DNA of 64,000 bases, taken from NCBI GenBank assembly GCA_945876435.1, contig CAMCOD010000007.1, forward strand, positions 1 through 64,000, given 5' to 3'. The position numbers and the translations under genes were made by a program. The DNA comes from an uncultured Clostridia bacterium (GTDB taxonomy: Bacteria > Bacillota > Clostridia > Oscillospirales > Ruminococcaceae). The notes beneath the pieces were generated by a model. The model ran no database searches. It worked only from the letters and a program-made list of their open reading frames with translations, and was not told where the DNA came from. Position 1 is the first letter of the stretch; each line of letters starts with the position of its first letter. This document shows positions 53,911 to 64,000 of the stretch, piece by piece.

Positions 53911-54172
53911 TGATATTGATTTTTTCTACTTCTGTGCCAAATCCTATGGATTTTTTAGATAGTTCCGGGTCCTTCCGCCAGAGGGCATCCGGTTTCTTAT
54001 GTGAAATATGCTGCATTATTTGTTTCCTTGATGTTTTTTTCTGTAAAATATGCTATTTCTTTTTTCATTGGAACCTGCTGTGCAATAAAACAGCCTAAGC
54101 GGCCCACTATTATCATGAACCCTCCCTTGAGGGCTGAAAAAAACGTAAAAAATCAAAAGGTGGTAAATAAGA
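53911..54172 (+). promoter_or_regulatory. AT-rich intergenic region with a 13-bp direct repeat
   Basis: No gene is visible between the yedF promoter and the DUF4358 gene. TGTGAAATATGCT (54000-54012) and TGTAAAATATGCT (54042-54054) differ at one base and lie 42 bases apart, four helical turns. A small stem CCCTC-CCTT-GAGGG lies at 54120-54133. AAGGTGG before 54173 is the ribosome binding site. I could not settle on one promoter for the downstream gene. Confidence 0.4.
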
Positions 54173-54793
54173 ATGAAAAAAAGAATGTTTGCTTTTCTGC
54201 TGGCTGCCGTGATGTGCGCTTCCGTTCTCACCGGCTGCTCCAATTCCGGAAAAGAAAATAACAAAACAGAAAACGAAACCAACGCTCCGGTGGAAACTCC
54301 CGCGGAAGGTGAAGAAAAACCGGCTGAGGACGAAGAAAATTCCGCTGAGGAACAGCCTTCTGTTGAGGAAATCGTCGCTGCGGTAAAAGAAGTTTACGGT
54401 GAAAACTATATTCCTTCCATGGAAATGTCCGAGGAGATGCTTTCGGACGTGATTGGCATCACCATGGACAACGTGGAGGAATTCTTCGCCGAAGGCCCAA
54501 TGATCAGCGCCCATATCGACAGCTTTATCGTTCTGAAAGCGAAAGAAGGCAAAGTGGATTCTCTGTACGAACAGCTGAATCAGTACCGGGAGCAGCAGAT
54601 CAACGATGCTCTCTGTTATCCTTCCAACGCTCTGCGGATCCAGGGCAGCCAGGTTCTGAAAATCGGCGATTACGCCATTTTCATCCTGCTGGGTGAACTG
54701 GCTCCGGTTGACAGCGGAGAAGAAGATGCGGTAAAATTCGCTGAGGAACAGACCCAGATCGGTGTTGACGCCATCAACGCTCTCTTTGCTTAA
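54173..54793 (+). CDS. DUF4358 lipoprotein, copy 2
   Basis: 206 residues. Signal peptide with lipobox VLTGC, an acidic linker (about 25-62: Glu-rich), then a DUF4358 domain (YIPSMEMSEEMLSDVIGITMDN, FIVLKAKEGKVDSLYEQLNQYR, YAIFILLGEL). It is a paralogue of 44643-45284 but not linked to acyltransferase genes. It is monocistronic, ended by a strong terminator. Function unknown. Confidence 0.88.
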   Translation: MKKRMFAFLLAAVMCASVLTGCSNSGKENNKTENETNAPVETPAEGEEKPAEDEENSAEEQPSVEEIVAAVKEVYGENYIPSMEMSEEMLSDVIGITMDNVEEFFAEGPMISAHIDSFIVLKAKEGKVDSLYEQLNQYREQQINDALCYPSNALRIQGSQVLKIGDYAIFILLGELAPVDSGEEDAVKFAEEQTQIGVDAINALFA

Positions 54794-54805
54794 GCAAACT
54801 ACATG

Positions 54806-57915
<3,110 letters not shown>

Positions 57916-57926
57916 ATTTCTAAATG

Positions 57927-57956
57927 AAAAAAGGACCTCTTTTGAGGTCCTTTTTT
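57927..57956. terminator. Bidirectional terminator between GH2 and radical SAM genes
   Basis: AAAAAAGGACCTC, loop TTTT, GAGGTCCTTTTTT: perfect and symmetric, serving both converging genes. Confidence 0.93.
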
Positions 57957-57968
57957 GCGTATTTTTTC

Positions 57969-58835
57969 TTAAAACAGGCTCAGCTGCTCATATTCCTTCT
58001 CTTCGAAGGCATTGAGATAATCAAAAATCTTTCCATTGCTGTGGAGGATGCCATTTTTTTCGCAGCTCTCGTGGAAAATCTGTTCCAGCTTCTGATGATG
58101 CAGGCTGGAAATATCGTAGCGATTGCCGTAGGTGCGGATGTACTTCTGCTTCAGGCCGGGAAAATGCTGGTCCAGTTTCTGATAGAAATATTCCCGATTG
58201 CCTTCCCGAAGGGTCAGACCCATACCGAAATTGACAATACCCTTCACCTGTGCCTGGATGCAGTAATCCAGGATACCCCGCAGATTCTCCTCGGTATCAT
58301 TGATAAAGGGTAAAATCGGACAAAGCCATACCACCGTAGGGATCCCAGCGTCTCGAAACTGCTTCAAGGCCTCAAAGCGGGCCTTTGTGGTGGAAACATT
58401 GGGCTCCAGGATGCGGCAAAGCTCCTCATCCCAGGTGGTCAGAGTCATCTGTACCACGCATTTGGTTTTTTCGTTGATCCGCTTCAGAATGTCCATGTCC
58501 CGCAGAATCCGGTCCGACTTGGTCAGAATCGTGACTCCGAAGCCGTATCGTTCAATTAACTCCAAAGACTGCCGCATATGACAAAGCTCCAATTCCTGCG
58601 GGACATAAGGATCGGTCATAGCGCCGGTGCCGATCATACAGGGCTTGCGCTTACGCCGCAGGGTTTCTTCCAACAGCGGAACGGCATTTTCTTTCACCTC
58701 GATATCCTCAAAAGGGTGCTCCATCTGGTAGCATTTGCTCCGGGAATCGCAGTAGATACAGCCGTGAACACAGCCTCGGTACAGATTCATGCCGTTTTGC
58801 GGCGACAGGATGCCTTTTGCCTTTACAAAATGCAT
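57969..58835 (-). CDS. SPL-family radical SAM protein
   Basis: 288 residues. The [4Fe-4S] motif is MNLYRGCVHGCIYCDSR (C-x3-C-x2-C), followed by GAMTDPYVPQE and TILTKSDRILRD, the pattern of the COG1533 group that includes spore photoproduct lyase and related proteins. The Cys used by true spore photoproduct lyase for hydrogen transfer cannot be placed, so a DNA-photoproduct role is not claimed. Last gene of a tight operon: it starts 4 bases after the HEAT-like gene. Confidence 0.88.
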   Translation of the reverse strand: MHFVKAKGILSPQNGMNLYRGCVHGCIYCDSRSKCYQMEHPFEDIEVKENAVPLLEETLRRKRKPCMIGTGAMTDPYVPQELELCHMRQSLELIERYGFGVTILTKSDRILRDMDILKRINEKTKCVVQMTLTTWDEELCRILEPNVSTTKARFEALKQFRDAGIPTVVWLCPILPFINDTEENLRGILDYCIQAQVKGIVNFGMGLTLREGNREYFYQKLDQHFPGLKQKYIRTYGNRYDISSLHHQKLEQIFHESCEKNGILHSNGKIFDYLNAFEEKEYEQLSLF

Positions 58836-58839
58836 GGGA

Positions 58840-59277
58840 TCACCTCAGTTTTTGCACACATTCCTGAATATCCTTCTCAACCAGCGGCCGCATACTGTCC
58901 CCATAACCGCGAAGGTTGGCAGTTTCCAGCGCGTGGAGGATTCTCTCCCTCCACTGGGGCTTGGCCTCTGCCAACTGCGGCAAAGCCTGGATGAACTGGC
59001 GGGAGGTAATGGGTTTTTCATCGGTGATATGCTCCAAAAGCGAGGGAATATGAACATCCATCTGTCCTTCCCTGTCCCATTTGGCGTTGGCGCAGAGCAG
59101 CAGCAGACCCCGTGTGCGGCAGTAGGAGGAATTGTGATTAATCAGCTTTAAAAACTCTCCCCAATAGGGATAAACCGCGTCATTTTCCTGGCTGAGCGCC
59201 AGCAGTTCCTGCATGGCGGCACAGCCCTCCACGTTATTTTGGGAAGATAACTGGAGAATCCGGCTCTCAAGTTCCAT
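58840..59277 (-). CDS. HEAT-like helical protein of unknown function (family sometimes labelled SufBD protein)
   Basis: 145 residues from the ATG at 59277, with AGGAGTGA 7 bases upstream. It is all helical, with a repeat-like layout: YPYWGEFLKLINHNSSYCRTRG, LLLCANAKWDREGQMD, LEHITDEKPITSRQFIQAL. I recall this family in Clostridia with HEAT-like annotation and an unsupported SufBD label. There is no link to Fe-S assembly in the sequence. It lies between the Sel1 protein and the radical SAM protein with 4-base gaps on both sides. Confidence 0.75.
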   Translation of the reverse strand: MELESRILQLSSQNNVEGCAAMQELLALSQENDAVYPYWGEFLKLINHNSSYCRTRGLLLLCANAKWDREGQMDVHIPSLLEHITDEKPITSRQFIQALPQLAEAKPQWRERILHALETANLRGYGDSMRPLVEKDIQECVQKLR

Positions 59278-59281
59278 CGTA

Positions 59282-61168
59282 TCACTCCTTGCACATACTC
59301 TCCAAAAGCTGTTCCGCACTGCTTTTCAGGTTTGGTTCCACATCCATTTCCAGAAGTCTCAGACACAGCTCCTCCGCCTTTTTCCGGTCGGGATAAACAC
59401 CTTTTCCCTGAGCATATAGCCGAGCCAAGGTGCAGAGAGCCTGCGGATCATTCTGTTCCGCGGCCATTTTCAGGTAGCTGACGCCATCCTCCAGGCTTTC
59501 CCCACCTTCTTCAATCAGAAGCTGCCCCAATTCACACTGGGAGCGGGCATCCCCTTTCTCCGCGCCAAGATAGTAAATCTCCAGCGCCCGGTCATTGTCC
59601 GGTTCTGTCCCGATCCCACAGCGATAACACTCCGCCAGACAGGCAATCGCCGGCAGAAAACCCGCCTCCACCGCTTTTTCATAGTAAGAGAAGGCTTTTT
59701 CCTCGCTTTGCTCCACGCTGTTTCCTGTCTGGTAATGCCAGCCCAGATTGCACAAAGCCCGCCCGAAGCCTGCTTCAGCCGCTTTTTCATACAGGGCAAT
59801 GCCTTTTTCCGGGTCTTTTTCCAGACCGATCCCGTTAATATAGCTGTGGGCAATGTTGCAGACCGCATTCCATTCCCCTTGCTCCGCTGCCTTTTGGTAC
59901 AGCTCCAGCGCTTTGGAAAGATTCTTTTCCACGCCCTGTCCCCGTTCATAGCAAAGACCCAGATTGCATTGGGCGGCTGCGTAACCTTCCGCGGCCGCCT
60001 TCTCGTACCAGCGGATTGCCTCGTCCATGTCCTTCTCCACGCCTTTTCCATGCTGATAGCACCAGGCAACACAGTGCATTCCTCTGGACAGGCCTCCTTT
60101 TGCAGCCAAGAGATACCACCAGGCTGCCCGTTCCCAGCTTTGCTCAATGCCGGCGCCTTTCTCATAGCACCAGCCCAAATTGCACTGAGCACGGGTCACG
60201 CCCCGTTTCGCCGACTCCCGGTACCAGCGAACCGCCTGCTTCATATTCCGTTTCACGCCACAGCCAACTTCATAGCACCAACCGATGTTACATTGACAGT
60301 TCGCGTCTCCCAGCTCTGCACCCATCCGATACCATTGAGCCGCGGCCCGCAGATTTTTCTCCACGCCCTCGCCGTTTTCATAGCTAAGGCCCAAATAATA
60401 CATGGCCTCCGCATCGGCGCCTTGGGCCGCCTCTTCAAAGCACCGGACTGCCTGCTTCTGATCCACCTCTGTGCCTATACCATAGCGGTAACAGCGCCCC
60501 AGAGCCCGCAAAGCGCCCGGATAAGCTGCCAATGCCGCCTGACGATACCAATAAAAGGCCTTTTCCGGGTCTTTTTTTACTCCCTTTCCGGACTCATAGC
60601 GCATCCCCAGCCAGAGCTGTGCTGGTTCATCCCCCTCCAGAGCCGCATGTTCCAGCCAAAAAACAGCCTCTTTTTCGCTTTTCAGCACACCGTTTCCCTC
60701 GTGATAGCAGGAGGAGAGCAGGCGCTGTGCCCGTGGGAACCCCCGGGAAGCCGCCTCCAGATAACAGTCCGCCGCCCGCTCCGCATCCCGACTGCAGCCG
60801 AAGCCCCGCTCCAAACAGGTGCCCAGATTGCAGATCGCGGGAATATAGCCCTGTTCCGCTGCCTGCTCATAGAGCCAGACCGCCTCTTCCGGGTCTGCTT
60901 TCACGCCGATGCCCTCTTCATAGCACCAACCCAGATTACAGATCCCCCACACATCGCCTTCTTTCGCCGCGTTGAAACAACACTCAAAGCAACGCGCATC
61001 ATTTTTATGATCCGGACTCATAGCAAAGACACCCAGAGCCGCCCAGTCTCTGCCGGACAAGTCCTTTTCCTCTGTTTCGACCAGTTTGCTGCCGCAGTCC
61101 GGGCAGGCTTCCAATGCCTCACCCTCGCCGATAAATTGGCAGCTGGGATTGGAACAACGATAAATCAT
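59282..61168 (-). CDS. Zinc-ribbon protein with about 15 Sel1-like repeats, very rich in Cys
   Basis: 628 residues. The N terminus is a zinc ribbon (CSNPSC ... CPDCGSK). About fifteen 36-residue Sel1-like repeats follow (roughly residues 55-615), each of the kind A-x2-W-Y-x2-A-A-x-G and C-N-L-G-W-C-Y-E-x-G-x-G-V. By my count about 35 residues are Cys, most as C-N-L-G-W-C pairs in the first helix of a repeat. Sel1 arrays are solenoids that hold protein partners. No signal peptide or membrane segment. It heads the operon with the HEAT-like and radical SAM genes. Start ATG at 61168 has AAAGGCGGTGA upstream. TATACT near 61272 on minus may be its -10. Confidence 0.88.
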   Translation of the reverse strand: MIYRCSNPSCQFIGEGEALEACPDCGSKLVETEEKDLSGRDWAALGVFAMSPDHKNDARCFECCFNAAKEGDVWGICNLGWCYEEGIGVKADPEEAVWLYEQAAEQGYIPAICNLGTCLERGFGCSRDAERAADCYLEAASRGFPRAQRLLSSCYHEGNGVLKSEKEAVFWLEHAALEGDEPAQLWLGMRYESGKGVKKDPEKAFYWYRQAALAAYPGALRALGRCYRYGIGTEVDQKQAVRCFEEAAQGADAEAMYYLGLSYENGEGVEKNLRAAAQWYRMGAELGDANCQCNIGWCYEVGCGVKRNMKQAVRWYRESAKRGVTRAQCNLGWCYEKGAGIEQSWERAAWWYLLAAKGGLSRGMHCVAWCYQHGKGVEKDMDEAIRWYEKAAAEGYAAAQCNLGLCYERGQGVEKNLSKALELYQKAAEQGEWNAVCNIAHSYINGIGLEKDPEKGIALYEKAAEAGFGRALCNLGWHYQTGNSVEQSEEKAFSYYEKAVEAGFLPAIACLAECYRCGIGTEPDNDRALEIYYLGAEKGDARSQCELGQLLIEEGGESLEDGVSYLKMAAEQNDPQALCTLARLYAQGKGVYPDRKKAEELCLRLLEMDVEPNLKSSAEQLLESMCKE

Positions 61169-61335
61169 CGGTTCACCGCCTTTTCTTTCTATTCTTTCTA
61201 TCTATAGGATAAATGGCTTTTTCTATAATTGGAAAAGTAAACCTTTCACACTGGTTTTAACGATAGTATAACACAAAAGCGGCAAGAACAAAAGTTCCGG
61301 ATAAAAGTTAACATTTAGAAGTTCATCGAAATATA

Positions 61336-61394
61336 TTGACAAAGGCAGCCTGGCGTGCTATTCTTTATTTAGACATTTAGATAAATATCTAAAT
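61336..61394 (+). promoter_or_regulatory. Promoter and probable SdpR operator
   Basis: TTGACA (61336-61341), 17-base spacer, TATTCT (61359-61364). Around the start site lies ATTTAGATA-AA-TATCTAAAT (61375-61394), a perfect 9-bp inverted repeat with an extra TTTAGA half-site at 61368. This is the expected place for an ArsR/SdpR autorepressor to bind. Confidence 0.85.
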
Positions 61395-61413
61395 AAAGAT
61401 TGGAGGTGCTGTT

Positions 61414-61686
61414 GTGGGTTTTCAGGATACTTTTAAAGCTTTATCAGACCGCACAAGACGGGAAATCCTAACGCTGCTTCGGGCAGGGCCATTGTCCGTG
61501 GGCGAGATCGGCTCTCATTTTGACATCAGCGGAGCCACTCTTTCCCACCATCTGGCGATCTTGAAGCAGGCGGACCTGATCGCCGACAGTAAAAAGGGAA
61601 AATTTATCTATTACGAATTAAACACGACCGTGCTGGACGATATTTTAGTCTGGCTCAAAAGTCTAACCGAGGAGGATGCGAAATGA
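61414..61686 (+). CDS. sdpR: SdpR-type ArsR-family autorepressor
   Basis: 90 residues from a GTG at 61414, with GGAGGTG upstream. The winged-helix is typical: LSDRTRREILTLLRAGPLSVGEIG, ISGATLSHHLAILKQADLI, KKGKFIYYELN. No metal-binding cysteines, so it is of the autorepressor SdpR kind, which in Bacillus is held off DNA by membrane-bound SdpI carrying toxin. The stop overlaps the sdpI ATG by four bases (ATGA). Confidence 0.92.
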   Translation: MGFQDTFKALSDRTRREILTLLRAGPLSVGEIGSHFDISGATLSHHLAILKQADLIADSKKGKFIYYELNTTVLDDILVWLKSLTEEDAK

Positions 61687-62324
61687 AATACATTTCCAAG
61701 AAGCTGTTTTTGCTTCCAACCGCTTCCCTGCTGATTGCGGCTTTCGCTTACACTCAACTGCCGGAACAGATTCCCATCCATTTTAACGCTGCCGGCCAGC
61801 CGGATAACTACGCGGGCAAGCTTTTTGTCTTTATGGAGCCGTTACTGGCCTATGCGCTGTTGGTTTTGGCGGAATTTTTCCCAAAAATCGATCCGAAAAA
61901 GGCCAGCTATGAGCGTTTCCCCAAAGCATATCAGCTTATACAAGTGCTGGTGCAGATCCTTCTGTTGGGAACCAACGTTTTCACCATTCTGTTTGCCCTT
62001 GGCTATCAGCTGAATATGACTTTTCTTCTGAGCGCCGCGGTAGGTTTGATGTTTGTGGTTTTAGGCAATTACATGCCGAAGTTCAAACAGACCTTCTTCT
62101 GCGGCATTCGGACACCCTGGGCGCTGAGCGATGAGGAAAACTGGAACATGACCCACCGTTTCGGCGGCAAGCTGTGGATGGTCGGCGGTGTGATCGTCGC
62201 CTGCTGCGCTTTCCTGCCAGCGGATTATACCATTTATGTTTTGCTGGCTGTGATCGCTGTTATGGTCATTGTGCCCTATGTGTATTCTTATCTTCTCTTC
62301 CGGAAGAAAGAGGCCAAAAAATAA
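61683..62324 (+). CDS. sdpI: SdpI family immunity/signalling membrane protein
   Basis: 213 residues with six membrane helices. The N-terminal DUF1648 part has LPEQIPIHFNAAGQPDNYAGK. The SdpI part has GNYMPKFKQTFFCGIRTPWALSDEENW and HRFGGKLW. SdpI gives immunity to the SdpC killing peptide and sequesters SdpR. No sdpABC toxin genes are in the window, so it is an orphan immunity pair, perhaps against kin or neighbours. Confidence 0.93.
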   Translation: MKYISKKLFLLPTASLLIAAFAYTQLPEQIPIHFNAAGQPDNYAGKLFVFMEPLLAYALLVLAEFFPKIDPKKASYERFPKAYQLIQVLVQILLLGTNVFTILFALGYQLNMTFLLSAAVGLMFVVLGNYMPKFKQTFFCGIRTPWALSDEENWNMTHRFGGKLWMVGGVIVACCAFLPADYTIYVLLAVIAVMVIVPYVYSYLLFRKKEAKK

Positions 62325-62392
62325 AGGCTCACAGCCTTTTCTCTGTAATTTCCCATTATTTTCTATGTTCAGAAAGGAGAAGTTGAGACGTT

Positions 62393-63202
62393 ATGAACGC
62401 AAATGTTATTTTTTTAGGTTTTACGGCCTTGCTGTTGGTGCTTCTGCCTTTGGCGGCGGCTGTTTTTTGGAAGCGCAAACACAGGGAAACGGTTTCCTGG
62501 AAGGCTTTCCTTTTGGGTACGGTAGGCTTTTTCCTTTCCGCAAGAGTGCTGGAGCTGGGGGTACATATGTTTTGCATCGTTAATGACAACCCGGTATCCC
62601 GCTTCATCAACGGAAACACCCTTGCCTATGTGCTTTACGGCATCACCATGGCCGGTGTGTTTGAGGAATGCGGACGCTATTTGATGCTTCGCTTCTTCCT
62701 GAAGAAGAACCGCAATCCCGACAATATCGTGATGTACGGCATCGGCCATGGCGGCATCGAGGTATGGCTGATCTCCTTGACGGCGATCCTGTCCTATCTT
62801 ATGATCGCGCTCGCCGTAGCCCAGCAGGGTTTGGATGGGGCCATGAGCGCCTTTGGCGTCACAGCGGAAACCAGCCAGAGCTTTGAGGCTGTTGTGGCTA
62901 GCGTAAGCTCCTTTGGCCTGTCCATGTCTATTATGACGGTAGTGGAACGGATCTTCGCCATGGTCTTCCATGTTTTCGCTACCCAGATCGTTTTCCTGTC
63001 TCTCCATAAAAACGATAAAAAGTACCTGCTGCTGGCTGTTTTGGCCCATATGATCCTGGATATCATGCCGGCATTGAGCCAGCGAGGCATCGCCTCCGTT
63101 TGGATGGTGGAAATCTGGCTCGCGGCCTGCTGCGTTGGGCTGTATTATCTCATCAAATCCTTATATAAAAACACCGGTCTGCTTTCGGAGAAGCAGGCAT
63201 AA
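62393..63202 (+). CDS. YhfC-type intramembrane protease-like protein
   Basis: 269 residues with seven or eight membrane helices. AGVFEECGRYLMLRFFL and GIGHGGIEVWL match the conserved Glu-Glu and His-containing motifs of YhfC proteins, relatives of CAAX/PrsW-type glutamic intramembrane proteases. It follows sdpI by 68 bases with its own AAAGGAG. The combination of SdpR/SdpI with a membrane protease may point to toxin processing or defence; this is inference. Confidence 0.8.
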   Translation: MNANVIFLGFTALLLVLLPLAAAVFWKRKHRETVSWKAFLLGTVGFFLSARVLELGVHMFCIVNDNPVSRFINGNTLAYVLYGITMAGVFEECGRYLMLRFFLKKNRNPDNIVMYGIGHGGIEVWLISLTAILSYLMIALAVAQQGLDGAMSAFGVTAETSQSFEAVVASVSSFGLSMSIMTVVERIFAMVFHVFATQIVFLSLHKNDKKYLLLAVLAHMILDIMPALSQRGIASVWMVEIWLAACCVGLYYLIKSLYKNTGLLSEKQA

Positions 63203-63223
63203 CGGGAAAATTCCGTTAAAATC

Positions 63224-63262
63224 AAAAGGCTGCCCCGCTGGAAAGGCGGGACAGCCTTTTTT
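63224..63262. terminator. Terminator after the YhfC-like gene
   Basis: AAAAGGCTGCCCCGC / GCGGGACAGCCTTTTTT, 7-base loop, one mismatch. It has T runs on both strands, so it can serve the converging DUF1846 gene too. Confidence 0.9.
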
Positions 63263-63298
63263 GCACCTTAGGCCGCAGAAGCAGCGGCCATAAAGTGA

Positions 63299-64000
63299 TT
63301 ATTTCTTGTGGAAAAGCTTTTTGGTCTGGTATTTTGGTTCGCAGGTCAGATGAATTCCCAGCTTTTTGTAGGTGCTGTTGTCAACCTGAGACAGGATTAC
63401 CGTGGAATGGGCGTTGCAGCCGGTGAGTTTTTCCAGCTGTTTCATAGCCAGCTCGGCGGTTGGATCGGTAACGGCACAAATCGAAAGGGCGATCAGTACC
63501 TCGTCCATGTGCAGGCGAGGATTGTTATTGCCCAGATGGTTGATCTTCAAATCCTGAATGGGTTCGATAATCGTGGGAGAAATCAGGTGAAGATCATCGT
63601 CAATGCCTCCCAGAGCTTTCAGGGCATTGAGCAGAGCTGCCGAGGACGCGCCCAGCAGCGGAGAGGTCTTGCCGGTAACAATTCGGCCGTCATTCAGCTC
63701 AATGGCTGCCGCAGGCTGTTCCGTTTCTTCCGCCAGCTTCACAGCCGCATCCACACATTTGCGAATAGACGGATCAATTCCGGCCTTTTTCATCAGCAGC
63801 TCGATCTTATACACCGTCTCATCCTTGCCGTTGCCGATACGGCGGTCAACCAAAGCCTGATAATAACGGCGGACGATCTCCTGTTCCGAGGCCTCCCGGC
63901 AGGCTTCATCGTCGATAATGCAGTTTCCGGCCATATTGACGCCCATATCCGTTGGAGATTTGTAAGGGCTGACGCCGGCGATCTTCTCGAAAATGGCGTT
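63299..64000 (-). CDS. DUF1846 protein, C-terminal part; start lies beyond the window
   Basis: The frame is open through base 64000, so the start is outside; about 233 C-terminal residues are visible. PTDMGVNMAGNCIIDDEACREAS and EIVRRYYQALVDRRIG are characteristic of DUF1846 proteins (about 500 residues, conserved in Firmicutes). A solved structure of the family exists, with a P-loop-like fold, but no agreed function. The stop is close to a GGCCGC / GCGGCC hairpin and the shared terminator. Confidence 0.88.
   Translation of the reverse strand, partial: NAIFEKIAGVSPYKSPTDMGVNMAGNCIIDDEACREASEQEIVRRYYQALVDRRIGNGKDETVYKIELLMKKAGIDPSIRKCVDAAVKLAEETEQPAAAIELNDGRIVTGKTSPLLGASSAALLNALKALGGIDDDLHLISPTIIEPIQDLKINHLGNNNPRLHMDEVLIALSICAVTDPTAELAMKQLEKLTGCNAHSTVILSQVDNSTYKKLGIHLTCEPKYQTKKLFHKK

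Noticed and set aside
59282..61168. DNA-level tandem repeat in the Sel1 gene
   Set aside because: The periodicity is at protein level (36 residues); the nucleotide copies have diverged and are not a tandem repeat array.

Overview
The window looks like ordinary chromosome from an endospore-forming Clostridia, most likely an Oscillospirales (Ruminococcaceae/Oscillospiraceae-type) gut anaerobe. Evidence is the sporulation set (YlbJ-like, YqfC, YqfD, CwlD, YunB), the Firmicutes gene orders yqfC-yqfD-phoH-ybeY-era-yqzL-recO and ylmE-sepF-ylmH-divIVA-ileS-lspA-rluD, strong AAGGAGG ribosome binding sites, and families typical of this order (DHHW/MBOAT pair, DUF4358 lipoproteins, DUF1846, DUF6873, split transketolase). 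I see no prophage, insertion sequence, CRISPR array or rRNA. The taxonomic call is an inference from gene content.

Layout. 1-5.0 kb (mostly minus): the start of a class-I amidotransferase-like hydrolase, a large GHL10-amidase fusion whose amidase active site is degenerate, a small Cys protein and a YlbJ-like membrane protein. 5.1-12.6 kb (plus): yqfC, yqfD, phoH, ybeY, era, a 54-codon yqzL-like gene overlapping recO, recO and mutS2. 12.7-18.9 kb (plus): M42 peptidase, cwlD, radA, a DUF6873 protein, a Xer-type tyrosine recombinase with a striking perfect inverted repeat in its leader, and nth. 19-21.6 kb: a zinc-ribbon membrane protein, an unknown protein, tRNA-Thr(CGU), a frameshifted alpha/beta hydrolase and a stand-alone NrdD-C-terminal-like protein.

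21.6-53.8 kb is a 32-kb block read only on the minus strand. In order along the plus coordinate it holds: GNAT, free-Met-sulfoxide reductase and pyrophosphatase-like genes; split transketolase; rluD-lspA; ileS-divIVA-ylmH-sepF-ylmE plus an HlyD-like adaptor; miaA-mutL-mutS and ylbF; ROK glucokinase and a DivIVA-like coiled coil; a DHHW/MBOAT acyl-transfer pair with a DUF4358 lipoprotein; GNAT and ligA; yunB; a five-gene two-component/ABC-2 module of the peptide-antibiotic-resistance kind; and yedF.

54-64 kb is mixed: a second DUF4358 lipoprotein, a GH2 beta-galactosidase, a tight operon of zinc-ribbon Sel1-repeat protein, HEAT-like protein and SPL-family radical SAM protein, an sdpR-sdpI pair with a YhfC-type membrane protease, and the C-terminal part of a DUF1846 protein running off the end.

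Functionally the window joins spore envelope genes, cell division and ribosome/tRNA maintenance, and DNA repair (recO, mutS2, radA, nth, mutS, mutL, ligA). Accessory modules are envelope acylation, peptide defence and sugar use. The best leads for something new are: the dif-like palindrome ahead of the recombinase; the degenerate GHL10-amidase; the Sel1/HEAT/radical-SAM operon; two genes whose best-placed start codons are ATC and ATT; and an A8-run frameshift that could be transcriptional slippage.
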